Shown piece by piece: positions 15,458-24,177 of a stretch of DNA of 34,221 bases. The notes beneath the pieces were generated by a model that saw nothing but the letters and a program-made list of their open reading frames with translations, was not told the DNA's origin and did not search any database. The DNA is taken from NCBI GenBank assembly GCA_017628845.1, contig JAGBYI010000030.1:1-34221 (forward strand), written 5' to 3'. The position numbers and the translations under genes were made by a program. Origin of the DNA: Bacteroidaceae bacterium. Lineage in GTDB: Bacteria; Bacteroidota; Bacteroidia; Bacteroidales; Bacteroidaceae. Each line of letters starts with the position of its first letter. Position 1 is the stretch's first letter.

Positions 15458-16402
15458 TCAGTCCTTGGTGTCTAATTCTTTTATTATATCAGTCAACGCC
15501 GGCTCTATATCCTTCTGCCAGTCTCTGCCTGCAGCGATTATACATGCGGCAGTGTCGGCAAGGATATAAAATGGTATATCGCGGATACCCAGACGGGAAA
15601 CGAGGTCCGACTGGAAGGCCTTCTGGTCGCAATAACTGTGCCACGTTACGGTATCGTTACGTTCTATGTAATTCAGGACATTGTCTCCCACGTCCAGATT
15701 ATAAGAGATGCACTCCAGCTTGTTTTTAGTCTGGCGACGCAGTCTTCTGATTCTCGTGTTCATGGTACTGGTGCCGCCGCGCCAGTTGGACCAGAAAGTC
15801 ATTAAAGTGTATTTCCCCTTCAACGAGTCGGTCGTTATGGTATCACCTTTGCGCATTACAAGTGAAAATGGAGGAAGTTCCTCTCCTGCCTTCAATGTGC
15901 CGGGTGTTTGTCTGGAAAGTTCGTCCAATTGCAAGAATCTCGTTACTGCCGACTCCGGATTATTCTGGATAAAGGCCTTTATCAGCCTGGACTTTTCCTC
16001 TGCCGTAGCATTCTCCATCTGTTCGCGCAACATAGTATATGCCTCGTTATCGGCATTGCCGCTAACCTTGGTGGCACTCAGATGTTTGGCATCGCCCTCT
16101 ATCCTGATTACATCTCCACTGCTTCCAAAGACCGTGAGGGTGGAATATGTCGGATAGACGATAGTCAGGGTTCCATGGTTCTTCGTATAGCTGCAGGACC
16201 AGTCTATCTTGCCGTTGCGGATATGCAGGGTATCAATGCCGGATATTACTCCGTCGCGGCTGTAGATGGTAAGGTCCGTGTTGTTTAGTCCCTTGAACTC
16301 TCCCTTTATACGCAGTTCACCCTTTCTGCCTCCGCATGACACGAGGGCAAAAAGGGTGATGATAACAACTATGCAAGTTCTGATGCTTAAAGCATGATGC
16401 AT
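15458..16402 (-). CDS. Lipoprotein with DUF4369-like and cysteine-less thioredoxin-like domains
   Basis: A 314-residue lipoprotein (lipobox LVSC, Cys23). Residues about 28-120 resemble the DUF4369 beta domain common in Bacteroidetes (LRIKGEFKGLNNTDLTIYSRDG). Residues about 170-310 have the AhpC/TSA-thioredoxin pattern (GEELPPFSLVMRKGDTITTDSLKGKYTLMTFWSNWRGG). The active-site CxxC expected right after FWxxW is absent: the sequence reads WRGGTST. It therefore cannot do dithiol exchange in the usual way and may act as a binding or scaffold protein. It lies 13 bp after the OmpA/TPR lipoprotein gene and 15 bp before the permease gene, clearly one operon. Confidence 0.85.
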   Translation of the reverse strand: MHHALSIRTCIVVIITLFALVSCGGRKGELRIKGEFKGLNNTDLTIYSRDGVISGIDTLHIRNGKIDWSCSYTKNHGTLTIVYPTYSTLTVFGSSGDVIRIEGDAKHLSATKVSGNADNEAYTMLREQMENATAEEKSRLIKAFIQNNPESAVTRFLQLDELSRQTPGTLKAGEELPPFSLVMRKGDTITTDSLKGKYTLMTFWSNWRGGTSTMNTRIRRLRRQTKNKLECISYNLDVGDNVLNYIERNDTVTWHSYCDQKAFQSDLVSRLGIRDIPFYILADTAACIIAAGRDWQKDIEPALTDIIKELDTKD

Positions 16403-16415
16403 GATTCTTGTAATA

Positions 16416-18107
16416 TTACTTTACCAAGTCAGCAATGGTGTTCTGGTACTTAGCGAACTCCAGATCGTTGGCAGCACGCTCCTTCAGTGATGAGTCGCTT
16501 GCAATGGCAACCTTCAGATTGCTCTTCAAGGCTCCTGTGTCGCTTGTACGCGCAGCCAGTACAGCCTTCAGATAGCTGGTAGTGGCATCTGGGGTCTTGA
16601 TTGCAGCAAGGGTCTTCTGTGCAGCAGCGTAGTCCTTGTTCAGGATTTGTGACAGTGCGGCACTATTGGTCTGTGTCTGTGCCAGATTCTGCTGTGCCTG
16701 TGCAAAGTTGCCCTTGGCGATGTTCAGGTTGCCAAGCACCTCATTGAAGGTGTCACTGCCACTTGCCTGTCCCATCAAAGTCTCTGCCTTCTGGATGTCG
16801 TCGTTCTTAATGGCGATGATTGCCATATTGGCATTAACCTCTGATGCCTTGGCATTCACAGCCTTTGCCTTCTGCAGCCAGTTCTGTGCTGTAGTGAGGT
16901 TGCCCTCCATGATGGCGAGCTGAGCCAAGTTGTTGTAGGCACGGTAGTCGTTGGGATAAATCTCAATGGTCTTCTCGTACCACTGCTTGCGTGTTGTGGC
17001 ATCCTCTACAAGCATGTTGCCGCCATAGAGCAGTTCCTCTACGCTCAACTTGCTTGCATCCTGAGCAAACTGTTCGATAATCTGCTCATCGCTACGGCCA
17101 ATAACCTCATAGTTCACGATCAGGCGTGCACGACGCAGCTCGGGCAGGATACCATCAGCAATCTCGGTGAACACGCTGCTCATGTTGCGAATCTGCTGTT
17201 CACGCTCCTCGGGATCCTGATACATAGAGAGGACACGCAGAATTACGTCCTTGTCCTGCAGGTTGCTCTTGCTTACCAGCTCCTGGAAACCCTCCCAGTC
17301 CTCGGCGGTGAACTTGGTGTCAACCTCTGCATCCATGTTGATTTTCTTCAACTGCTTGCCCAGATAGTTTGAGGAAACATCCTGACGCTTCTCTGCCAGC
17401 TTCTCGTTCAGGTCGAAGCTGCCGTCGGGACTTGCATAGGCACTTACCTCAATGCTCTGCAAGGCACGCTCTTCCTGCATGTCGTTGATTTCCTTCAGTA
17501 TCTTCACCAGATCCTGGATGCTCACACTTGACAGTTCGCTTGTACGCAGGTTGGCCTGGCCGATAAGGAACTTGATGTTTGCCTCCTGCTTCTGCTCTAT
17601 TACGCGCTGGAATGCGTCGGGAGCAGTGCTGGCGGTAATGGTGCAACGGCCAAGCAGTTCGCTGGTAGAGAGAACACCATAACCAATCTTCACCTCGGGA
17701 ACGGATACGGTCTTCTTGCCCAACTTTGCCTCAAAACGTGCATACAGGTCACTCTTGATCATAGCAGGCACGTACTTGAAGTTTGTCTTCATAGTATATG
17801 TTCCGCCAACCTTGTAGCTTATTTCCGTTCCGTTGCCTTCAACCTTTTCGCCCTGGAAGGTAGCGCTCTGGCCTACAGCCTCTCCTCCTTCGTACTTCAG
17901 TACAGGAGTAACAGTAACAACGGCCTTTTTCTTCATGTACTTCTCGGGGAAGACGCCGTTGATGGTAGCGGCAACATCACCGCCCACAGCCTCCAGAGGA
18001 GTGGGGGTTACCTTGAAGTTGTCCGCACTGAGGTCGCCCAACTTGCTGCATGAACTCATGATTGCTGCACAGCCTAATACTGATGCAATAAGATAACTCT
18101 TTCTCAT
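16416..18107 (-). CDS. Lipoprotein with OmpA-like and TPR regions
   Basis: A 563-residue lipoprotein (MRKSYLIASVLGCAAIMSSC, Cys20 as anchor). A beta-rich N-terminal half (about 25-210) is followed by an OmpA-like segment (IEVSAYASPDGSFDLNEKLAEKRQDVSSNYL), usually a peptidoglycan-binding fold. A C-terminal helical part of about 200 residues has tetratricopeptide-like repeats (YPNDYRAYNNLAQLAIMEGNLTTAQNWLQKA). I know such proteins in Bacteroidales only as envelope lipoproteins without a proven role; a link between outer membrane and cell wall, or a scaffold, is likely. First gene of the operon; a minus-strand TATCTTTG lies at 18182-18189. Confidence 0.88.
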   Translation of the reverse strand: MRKSYLIASVLGCAAIMSSCSKLGDLSADNFKVTPTPLEAVGGDVAATINGVFPEKYMKKKAVVTVTPVLKYEGGEAVGQSATFQGEKVEGNGTEISYKVGGTYTMKTNFKYVPAMIKSDLYARFEAKLGKKTVSVPEVKIGYGVLSTSELLGRCTITASTAPDAFQRVIEQKQEANIKFLIGQANLRTSELSSVSIQDLVKILKEINDMQEERALQSIEVSAYASPDGSFDLNEKLAEKRQDVSSNYLGKQLKKINMDAEVDTKFTAEDWEGFQELVSKSNLQDKDVILRVLSMYQDPEEREQQIRNMSSVFTEIADGILPELRRARLIVNYEVIGRSDEQIIEQFAQDASKLSVEELLYGGNMLVEDATTRKQWYEKTIEIYPNDYRAYNNLAQLAIMEGNLTTAQNWLQKAKAVNAKASEVNANMAIIAIKNDDIQKAETLMGQASGSDTFNEVLGNLNIAKGNFAQAQQNLAQTQTNSAALSQILNKDYAAAQKTLAAIKTPDATTSYLKAVLAARTSDTGALKSNLKVAIASDSSLKERAANDLEFAKYQNTIADLVK

Positions 18108-18181
18108 GTCTTTGGTTTATATAATTTGATTATTGTTGCTTTGCATTTTGTGTCTGCAAGACACTTTACTTAATTTGCGTG

Positions 18182-18189
18182 CAAAGATA
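18182..18189 (-). promoter_or_regulatory. Likely -7 element of the envelope operon
   Basis: The minus strand reads TATCTTTG, 75 bp before the ATG at 18107. The -33 region is not convincing. Confidence 0.5.
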
Positions 18190-18258
18190 CGAAAAAAATA
18201 CCAATAACGTCATACAAACGCCATGCTCCCCTCCCTTGATATAGCATTTTATTCTTTT

Positions 18259-19224
18259 TTAAGTATTCTGCACCTGTTTTTTCTTGCTCCTTGGATGGTA
18301 AGCGAGTATCTGCTCGCGCAAATGTGTGGTATCCAGATGCATGTATATTTCCGTTGTGCCAAGGTTTTCGTGCCCAAGCATCTCCTGTATTGCACGCAGG
18401 TTGGCACCGCCCTGAACCAGATGGGTGGCAAAACTGTGACGGAACGTATGTGGCGATATCTCCTTCGTGATTCCGGCATTGGCGGCATAGTTTTGGATGA
18501 AGACAAAAAGCGATATGCGCGACAGGGCCTTCCCCCTGGTCCGAGACACAAAGACGTGGTCCTCATAACCTCGCTTTATGTCTATATGCCTGCGCACCTC
18601 AAACCAATTATGCAATTCCCTGATTGCTCTTGGCGAGATGGGCACCAGCCTCTCTTTTTTGCCCTTTCCATGTATTCGTATGAACCCTTCATCAAGGAAA
18701 AGGTTGGAGATGCGCAAATCTATGAGTTCGCTGATGCGCAGGCCGCAGCTGTACAGCACCTCTATGATACAATGGTCCCGGGTTCCCTCGGGCTTGCTCA
18801 GGTCTATGGCATCAAGAATCTGGTCTATCTCATCCACCGTAAGCACCTGTGGCAGATGCTTCCCTATCTTGGGCGACTCCATCAATTCCGTGGGGTCCTG
18901 CTCTATTTCCTTCTCTAAAGACAGGAAGCGGTAAAAGGAACGCACTCCGCTCAGTATTCTGGCTATGCTGCGCGCCGCTATGCCCTTGTCCCTCAGGCTC
19001 CCGGCAAACAGGTCCAGTTCATTCAGGGTGACATTGCGGAACTCTATGCCGTTGTCCGAGTAGAAGTTGAAGAGTTTCTGTAGGTCCCGGCAATATGCAT
19101 CGAGCGTGTGCGTGCTGTACGAACGTTCAAGGCGCAGGTACTGCATGTATCTCTTTATTATATCCTGCGATACGTTTCCTGTGTTGCATATATTGGGCAT
19201 TGTATTGTTCTTATGTTTTGCCAT
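18259..19224 (-). CDS. xerD: Tyrosine recombinase XerD
   Basis: A site-specific recombinase that, with XerC, resolves chromosome dimers at dif. From ATG 19224 it has 321 residues: a SAM-like N-terminal core-binding domain (about 15-105) and a catalytic domain with Arg163 (GLRISEL), Lys187 (HGKGKKER), His259/Arg262 (HTFRHSFATHL), His285 (LGHENLGTT) and nucleophile Tyr294 (TEIYMH). All catalytic residues are present. The frame is open upstream to 19761, but that part is antisense of aroQ. ATG 19200 is an alternative start. The promoter at 19318-19348 overlaps that of aroQ. It is chromosomal XerD rather than the island integrase: it lies 15 kb from tRNA-Leu, among housekeeping genes. Confidence 0.95.
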   Translation of the reverse strand: MAKHKNNTMPNICNTGNVSQDIIKRYMQYLRLERSYSTHTLDAYCRDLQKLFNFYSDNGIEFRNVTLNELDLFAGSLRDKGIAARSIARILSGVRSFYRFLSLEKEIEQDPTELMESPKIGKHLPQVLTVDEIDQILDAIDLSKPEGTRDHCIIEVLYSCGLRISELIDLRISNLFLDEGFIRIHGKGKKERLVPISPRAIRELHNWFEVRRHIDIKRGYEDHVFVSRTRGKALSRISLFVFIQNYAANAGITKEISPHTFRHSFATHLVQGGANLRAIQEMLGHENLGTTEIYMHLDTTHLREQILAYHPRSKKKQVQNT

Positions 19225-19280
19225 GCAAATGCCGTGAGGGCAACAATGTTGCGTTTTTGCGCCATCACCTGCAGAAATGC

Positions 19281-19311
19281 TTGGCGTTAGTTGTTTTTTT
19301 TTGTACCTTTG
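19281..19311 (+). promoter_or_regulatory. aroQ promoter
   Basis: TTG (19281-19283), 20 nt, TACCTTTG (19304-19311), 24 bp before the aroQ ATG. Confidence 0.75.
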
Positions 19312-19317
19312 AGCACG

Positions 19318-19348
19318 CAAATATACGTCTTTATTATGAGAATCCAAA
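19318..19348 (-). promoter_or_regulatory. xerD promoter, reaching into aroQ
   Basis: On the minus strand TTTG (19345-19348), 19 nt, TATATTTG (19318-19325). The -33 element lies inside the first codons of aroQ, and the two -7 elements are 6 bp apart, back to back. Confidence 0.7.
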
Positions 19349-19758
19349 TTATCAACGGACCCAATCTTAACCTGCTGGGCACCCGAGAACCCGAAATATA
19401 CGGCAAGAAAGGGTTTGAGGAGTATCTGAATGTGTTGCGCAACGCATTCCCCAACATCCGCATAGACTACTACCAGAGCAATGTGGAGGGCGAACTGATA
19501 AACAAGATACACGAAGTTGGCTTTGAAGCGGACGGTATAGTGCTGAATGCCGGAGCATACACCCACTACAGCCTGGCGCTGATGGATGCCATCAAGTGCG
19601 TTAGCACTCCAGTGGTGGAGGTGCATATCAGCAATGTGCACCAGCGCGAGGAGTTCCGCCACCATAGTGTCATCAGCCCTGCCTGCAAGGGAGTAATCTG
19701 CGGTTTCGGACTTAACAGCTACCGCCTGGCTATAGAGGCTTTGCTGCACATGAAATAA
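19336..19758 (+). CDS. aroQ: Type II 3-dehydroquinate dehydratase
   Basis: Catalyses the third step of the shikimate pathway, 3-dehydroquinate to 3-dehydroshikimate. At 140 residues it has the normal length of the dodecameric type II enzyme. Diagnostic motifs are INGPNLNLLGTREPEIYG (lid loop with the catalytic Arg and Tyr), LNAGAYTHYSLALMDAI and VEVHISNVHQREEFRHHS (catalytic His). ATG 19336 was chosen because the promoter ends at 19311. Another shikimate gene, aroK, lies at 33275. It heads a plus-strand series with the methyltransferase gene 23 bp downstream. Confidence 0.97.
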   Translation: MRIQIINGPNLNLLGTREPEIYGKKGFEEYLNVLRNAFPNIRIDYYQSNVEGELINKIHEVGFEADGIVLNAGAYTHYSLALMDAIKCVSTPVVEVHISNVHQREEFRHHSVISPACKGVICGFGLNSYRLAIEALLHMK

Positions 19759-19781
19759 CATACAATTTAAAAAAGAAACGT

Positions 19782-20411
19782 TTGAACGATCTTGATTCTT
19801 ACATACTCTCCCACATAGATGCCGAGGGGGATTATCTGCACAGACTTTGGCGCGACACCCAGCTGAAACTGTCCTATGGTCAGATGGCCAGCGGACATTT
19901 GCAGGGTCGTCTACTGAAGATGCTCGTGCAGATGATACGGCCGCAACGGGTCCTGGAGTTGGGCATGTTCAGCGGATACTCCGCCCTGAGCATGGCAGAG
20001 GGGTTGGAGGAGGGTGCGGAGCTGCATACCTTCGAGGTCTTTGACGAGATGGAGGACTTTGCCCGCCCGTGGATAGAGGGCAGTCCCTATGGGCACTTTG
20101 TTCATATTCACATCGGCGATGCCAAGGAACTCGTGCCGCAGATGGACGTGGAGTGGGACATGGCCTTCATAGATGCCGACAAGAGGGAGTATGTGGAATA
20201 CTACGAAATGATTCTGCCACGCCTGCGCCCAGGAGGCTATATCCTGGCAGACAACACCCTGTGGTACGGCCGCATAACCGAACTGGCTCGGGAAAGCGAC
20301 CTCCAGACTCTGGGCTTGCAGAAGTTCAACGACCTTGTGGCCAAGGACAACAGAGTGGAAAAGGTCATCCTGCCACTAAGGGATGGCCTGACGATAATCA
20401 GAAAGAAATAA
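19782..20411 (+). CDS. SAM-dependent O-methyltransferase, caffeoyl-CoA OMT-like family
   Basis: A 209-residue class I methyltransferase of family 3. The SAM motif is VLELGMFSGYSALSMAEGL (about 57-75). The metal and SAM site DMAFIDADKREYVEYYE and the segment LRPGGYILADNTLWYGRI are typical of bacterial members with unknown substrate. The frame starts at TTG 19782; no in-frame ATG fits before the conserved LWRDTQLKLSYGQM region, so a TTG start is likely. It lies between aroQ (23 bp) and rbfA (15 bp), suggesting one transcript. Confidence 0.9.
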   Translation: MNDLDSYILSHIDAEGDYLHRLWRDTQLKLSYGQMASGHLQGRLLKMLVQMIRPQRVLELGMFSGYSALSMAEGLEEGAELHTFEVFDEMEDFARPWIEGSPYGHFVHIHIGDAKELVPQMDVEWDMAFIDADKREYVEYYEMILPRLRPGGYILADNTLWYGRITELARESDLQTLGLQKFNDLVAKDNRVEKVILPLRDGLTIIRKK

Positions 20412-20426
20412 CACATTATATATTAT

Positions 20427-20759
20427 ATGGAAACAACAAGACAACAGAAGATAGCACGACTGATACAGAAGGAACTGAGCGACATGTTCCAGAAGCAGAC
20501 TGCCGGCATGCGTGGCGTACTGGTCAGTGTCAGCGCCTGCCGCATCAGCCCCGACATGAGCATCTGCCGTGCATACCTGAGCGTTTTCCCCAGCGACAAG
20601 GCCGAGGAAATCGTGGGCAACATCAATGCCAACGTGAAGTCCGTGCGCTACGAACTGGGCAACCGGGTGCGCATGCAGTTGCGCATCATCCCCGAACTGA
20701 AGTTCTTCGTGGACGACAGCCTCGACTATGACGAGCGCATAGGCGAACTGCTCAAGTAA
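20427..20759 (+). CDS. rbfA: Ribosome-binding factor A
   Basis: A 110-residue cytoplasmic factor that binds the immature 30S subunit and helps 16S rRNA 5'-end maturation, notably in the cold. The KH-like fold pattern is visible: RQQKIARLIQKELSDMF at the start, then SVSACRISPDMSICRAYLSVFP and IIPELKFFVDDSLDYDERIGELL. Length is normal. It follows the methyltransferase gene by 15 bp and precedes yifB by 22 bp. Confidence 0.96.
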   Translation: METTRQQKIARLIQKELSDMFQKQTAGMRGVLVSVSACRISPDMSICRAYLSVFPSDKAEEIVGNINANVKSVRYELGNRVRMQLRIIPELKFFVDDSLDYDERIGELLK

Positions 20760-20781
20760 CCTCTTTCCTAACTCGTAAATC

Positions 20782-22356
20782 ATGCTTGCCAAAGTCTATA
20801 GTGCATCGGTTCAGGGATTGGATGCCCAGCAGGTAACAATCGAAGTGAACAGTTCCAGAGGCATACGGTTCGTGCTCGTAGGCCTGCCGGACAATGCCGT
20901 CAAGGAGAGTCACGAGCGCATAACGGCAGCCATGGAGAACAGCGGGTTCCCCTTCCCATGCAAGCAGATAACCGTTAACCTCGCTCCGGCCAACGTACGC
21001 AAGGTGGGAAGCGGCTTCGACCTGCCCATAGCCATAGGCATACTCGCCACTTGCGAGAAGGTGGATGCCAGCCGCCTGGACAAGGTCATGATGGTGGGCG
21101 AACTCAGTCTGGATGGTTCCCTGCAGCCCATCTGTGGTGCACTGCCCATTGCCATCAAGGCACGTGCCCTTGGCTACGAATCACTGTTCGTACCCATGCA
21201 GAACATCCAGGAAGCCGCCGTGGTGGACAAACTCCGTGTCTATGGCGTCAACAACCTGTCCGAAGTGGTGGGATTCCTTAACGGCACACACCATCTTGAG
21301 CCTGTACAGATTGATACCCGCAAGGATTTCTACGAGCGTCAGTCACATTTCGACCTTGACTTTGCCGATGTGAAAGGACAGGAAAGCGTGAAGCGTGCCA
21401 TAGAAGTTGCGGCGGCAGGCGGTCACAACCTCATCATGATAGGCCCTCCGGGCAGCGGCAAGAGCATGATGGCAAAGCGTTTGCCCAGCATCCTGCCTCC
21501 ACTTACCTTGCAGGAGAGTCTGGAAACCACACAGATACATAGCGTAGCAGGCAAACTCCAGGTTCCGCCTGTCGGTGCCGACGGAGTGCGCCATTGCTCG
21601 CTTATCGCCACACGTCCCTTCCGCAGTCCTCACCATACCATCAGCCAGACGGCACTCGTTGGTGGCGGAGCCAATCCGCAACCCGGCGAGATTTCCCTGG
21701 CCCACAATGGTGTGCTTTTTGCCGACGAGTTGCCGGAATTCCAGCGCCAGGCCCTGGAGGTCTTGCGCCAGCCTTTGGAAGACCGCCACATCACCGTCAG
21801 CCGCATACAGGGCACAGTGGACTATCCCTGCAATTTCATGTTCGTGGCATCCATGAACCCCTGCCCTTGCGGTTACTACAATCATCCCACCAAGGCATGT
21901 GTATGCACCCCTGGGCAGATTTCACGCTACCTGAACAAAATCAGCGGTCCCCTACTCGACCGCATAGACATACAGTGCGAGATATTGCCTCTCTCCTTCC
22001 AGGAAATCTCCACGGCAGCACCGGGAGAACCCAGTTCCGTCATCCGCGAACGTGTCCTGCGTGCCAGAAACATCCAAGCCCAGCGCTTTGCCTCCATCCC
22101 AGGCGTGCACTGCAATGCCCAGATGTCGGAAAAGCACCTGAAAGAATATTGTGCCTTGGACACGGAGAGCAGCGAACTCCTGCGCCTTGCCATGGAACGT
22201 CTGCAGCTTTCCGCCCGTGCCTACAGCCGTATCCTGAAGGTTGCCAGAACCATTGCCGACCTTGAGGGGGCAGAATCCATACAGAGCCACCATGTTGCCG
22301 AGGCCATAGGATACAGAAACCTTGACCGAAGCGACTGGGCAGAGAGAAGAGGGTAG
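20782..22356 (+). CDS. yifB: YifB/ComM-family AAA ATPase (Mg-chelatase-like)
   Basis: A 524-residue member of the YifB/ComM family. The N-terminal ChlI-like domain (about 1-170) contains VLVGLPDNAVKESHERI and NLAPANVRKVGSGFDLPIA. The AAA domain has Walker A GPPGSGKS (221-228) and Walker B VLFADE (311-316). A cysteine cluster (CPCG at 361-364, CVC at 373-375) probably binds zinc. ComM is a helicase that extends branch migration during natural transformation; many bacteria without known competence keep the gene. It is full length and not related to metal chelation here, since no cobalamin or chlorophyll genes are nearby. Confidence 0.95.
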   Translation: MLAKVYSASVQGLDAQQVTIEVNSSRGIRFVLVGLPDNAVKESHERITAAMENSGFPFPCKQITVNLAPANVRKVGSGFDLPIAIGILATCEKVDASRLDKVMMVGELSLDGSLQPICGALPIAIKARALGYESLFVPMQNIQEAAVVDKLRVYGVNNLSEVVGFLNGTHHLEPVQIDTRKDFYERQSHFDLDFADVKGQESVKRAIEVAAAGGHNLIMIGPPGSGKSMMAKRLPSILPPLTLQESLETTQIHSVAGKLQVPPVGADGVRHCSLIATRPFRSPHHTISQTALVGGGANPQPGEISLAHNGVLFADELPEFQRQALEVLRQPLEDRHITVSRIQGTVDYPCNFMFVASMNPCPCGYYNHPTKACVCTPGQISRYLNKISGPLLDRIDIQCEILPLSFQEISTAAPGEPSSVIRERVLRARNIQAQRFASIPGVHCNAQMSEKHLKEYCALDTESSELLRLAMERLQLSARAYSRILKVARTIADLEGAESIQSHHVAEAIGYRNLDRSDWAERRG

Positions 22357-22378
22357 AACCATCATAAAATACACATAT

Positions 22379-22702
22379 ATGGCACACATTCACATTAAAT
22401 TGAACGTTTCGGAGTGGGATATCGGTGGTAAGAGCGATACCACGTCCTACGTTTTGGACAGTGAGGTTACAAAGGTGGGCGAGGAACTCGTCGTGAACAA
22501 GGTATTCCCAGAGCGTTATACATTCATCGTCAAGGAAATCTCCGACACGGAGATATGCCTGAGTTGCGAATGTCCTCCTCAGTACATACACCTGAAGAAG
22601 GGAGAACCCCATTATGCCGAATACAATATTGAGGGTTACGAAGACCACGAAGGCTGTGTATGGAACGGGGAGGATGAGTACCTGACCATAGAGTGGCAGT
22701 AG
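22379..22702 (+). CDS. Small acidic protein of unknown function
   Basis: I do not recognise it. ATG 22379 gives 107 residues; the frame is open further back to 22322 but that would overlap yifB. There is no signal peptide or membrane segment. The sequence alternates beta-like stretches (HIHIKLNVSEWDI, YTFIVKEISDTEICLSCECP) and ends in an acidic, aromatic tail (EDHEGCVWNGEDEYLTIEWQ). CECP plus a later Cys hints at possible metal binding, but nothing proves it. It follows yifB by 22 bp and may share its transcript; tdh downstream has its own promoter. Confidence 0.75.
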   Translation: MAHIHIKLNVSEWDIGGKSDTTSYVLDSEVTKVGEELVVNKVFPERYTFIVKEISDTEICLSCECPPQYIHLKKGEPHYAEYNIEGYEDHEGCVWNGEDEYLTIEWQ

Positions 22703-22750
22703 ACAATGCTGCTTCACATCAGTGCTAAGAGCAAAAAAGACAGAAACTCC

Positions 22751-22781
22751 TTTGCCGTAAACCAAAAAAAGCGTAAATTTG
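22751..22781 (+). promoter_or_regulatory. tdh promoter
   Basis: TTTG (22751-22754), 19 nt, TAAATTTG (22774-22781): a full match to the Bacteroidetes consensus, 43 bp before the ATG. Confidence 0.85.
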
Positions 22782-22824
22782 CTAACGGAAAGAATATATA
22801 ACCAATCCAATAAGACATAACACA

Positions 22825-23850
22825 ATGAAAGCATTAGTAAAGAAACTGCCCGAGAAAGGCATTTGGATGGAAGAAGTGCCCATGCCCGAGGTTGGCGTGA
22901 ACGATGTACTTATCAAGATCAAGAAGACTGCTATCTGTGGTACAGACCTGCATATCTACAAGTGGGACGAGTGGAGCCAGAAGACCATCAAGACCCCAAT
23001 GACCATCGGTCATGAGTATGTGGGTGTTGTAGAGCAGGTTGGTCCCGGTGTGCGCAACATCAAGGTGGGCGACCGCGTAACAGGTGAGGGCCACATCGCT
23101 TGCGGACACTGCCGTAACTGCCGCCGTGGCTTGCAGCACATCTGCGAGAACAGTATCGGCGTTGGTGTAAACCGCGATGGTGCCTTTGCAGAATACCTGT
23201 CTATCCCCGAGAGCAACGTGGTGAAGCTGGACGAGCGCATCAGCGACGACATGGCCGCCATCATGGACCCCTTCGGCAACGCTACCCACACTGCCCTGTC
23301 ATTCCCCCTGCTGGGCGAGGACGTCCTCATCACAGGTGCCGGCCTGATTGGTACCATGGCCACTGCCATTGCCAAGTTTGCAGGTGCCAAGAATATTGTT
23401 GTTACCGACCTGAGCGACTACCGTCTGGATATTGCCAAGAAGATGGGCGCTACCTGCACCGTTAATGCTTCCAAGGGCGAGACCGTGGCACAAGCTATGG
23501 AGAAACTCGGCATCCGTGGTTTCGACGTAGGTCTGGAAATGTCTGGTTCTCCCATCGCTTTCCGCGACATGGTTGCCAACATGTACAACGGCTCCAAGAT
23601 TGCCCAGCTGGGCATCCTGCCTCCCTCAACTACCGTTGACTGGAGCGAGATTATCTTCAAGGCCCTTACCATCAAGGGTATCTACGGCCGCGAGATGTGG
23701 GAGACCTGGTACAAGATGGAGCAGATGCTCATCTCCGGTTTGGACCTGAGCCCCGTTATCACACACCGTTTCCCCATTGCCGACTTCCAGAAGGGCTTCG
23801 ACATCATGGAGTCTGGCCAGTGTGGCAAGGTTGTCCTGGAATGGGACTGA
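22825..23850 (+). CDS. tdh: L-threonine 3-dehydrogenase
   Basis: A zinc-dependent medium-chain dehydrogenase that oxidises L-threonine to 2-amino-3-ketobutyrate with NAD, the first step of threonine breakdown to glycine. At 341 residues it equals the E. coli enzyme. Zinc ligands are visible: catalytic Cys38, His63 and Glu64 ([19 protein letters not shown]), and structural Cys93, Cys96, Cys99 and Cys107. The NAD fold has GAGLIGTMA (about 171-179). The partner 2-amino-3-ketobutyrate ligase gene (kbl) is not adjacent. It has its own strong promoter. Confidence 0.97.
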   Translation: MKALVKKLPEKGIWMEEVPMPEVGVNDVLIKIKKTAICGTDLHIYKWDEWSQKTIKTPMTIGHEYVGVVEQVGPGVRNIKVGDRVTGEGHIACGHCRNCRRGLQHICENSIGVGVNRDGAFAEYLSIPESNVVKLDERISDDMAAIMDPFGNATHTALSFPLLGEDVLITGAGLIGTMATAIAKFAGAKNIVVTDLSDYRLDIAKKMGATCTVNASKGETVAQAMEKLGIRGFDVGLEMSGSPIAFRDMVANMYNGSKIAQLGILPPSTTVDWSEIIFKALTIKGIYGREMWETWYKMEQMLISGLDLSPVITHRFPIADFQKGFDIMESGQCGKVVLEWD

Positions 23851-23880
23851 TTCCAATGCTCTAACTAATACTCTTTCAAT

Positions 23881-23904
23881 CTCGGACACCTCCCCGTGTC
23901 CGAG
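23881..23904 (+). terminator. Hairpin after tdh
   Basis: CTCGGACAC (23881-23889) pairs perfectly with GTGTCCGAG (23896-23904). There is no T-tract, so it may be a 3'-end stabiliser rather than a true terminator. Confidence 0.5.
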
Positions 23905-23916
23905 AAACAATACCCT

Positions 23917-24001
23917 CGCTGCACGCAGCCTCCCTACATTACCATTCAACCCAAATCTGCCGATTGGGGTTCAAATTCGGGTAGGGACGCTGCGTGCAGC
24001 G
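23917..24001. repeat. Long imperfect palindrome
   Basis: CGCTGCACGCAGC..TCCCTAC (23917-23937) pairs with GTAGGGA..GCTGCGTGCAGCG (23981-24001), with inner ATTCAACCC/GGGGTTCAAAT pairing. It looks like a REP-type intergenic element. The sequence from here to 24880 has no convincing gene. Confidence 0.65.
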
Positions 24002-24123
24002 TCCGTAAACACCACCCCCTGACGAACGGAAAGGTGAACCAAAGGTCGACGCCCGAAGGGGCTGAAGTCAAAACGGGAAACGGAAAACTGTTCACCCATG
24101 ACGAACGGAAAACGGAAACACCC

Positions 24124-24177
24124 ACTTTCTACCCCTGAGACAGGGGTAGTACCCCGCAGGGGGGAGGGGGTGGATAG
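24124..24177 (+). repeat. 54-bp inverted repeat, left arm
   Basis: Exact reverse complement of 24495-24548. It contains its own 9-bp palindrome (CTACCCCTG AGA CAGGGGTAG) and a G-rich run. A degenerate relative lies at 6734-6865. Confidence 0.85.

Noticed and set aside
18259-19224. XerD as the integrase of the tRNA-Leu island
   Set aside because: It lies 15 kb away among housekeeping genes and has the conserved motifs of chromosomal XerD.
18259-19761. A 500-codon minus-strand frame reading XerD with a long N-terminal extension
   Set aside because: The extra part is antisense of aroQ and crosses the xerD promoter; normal XerD length begins at 19224.
20069-20731. A 220-codon plus-strand frame across the methyltransferase and rbfA
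   Set aside because: Out-of-frame shadow of two genes with clear family motifs.
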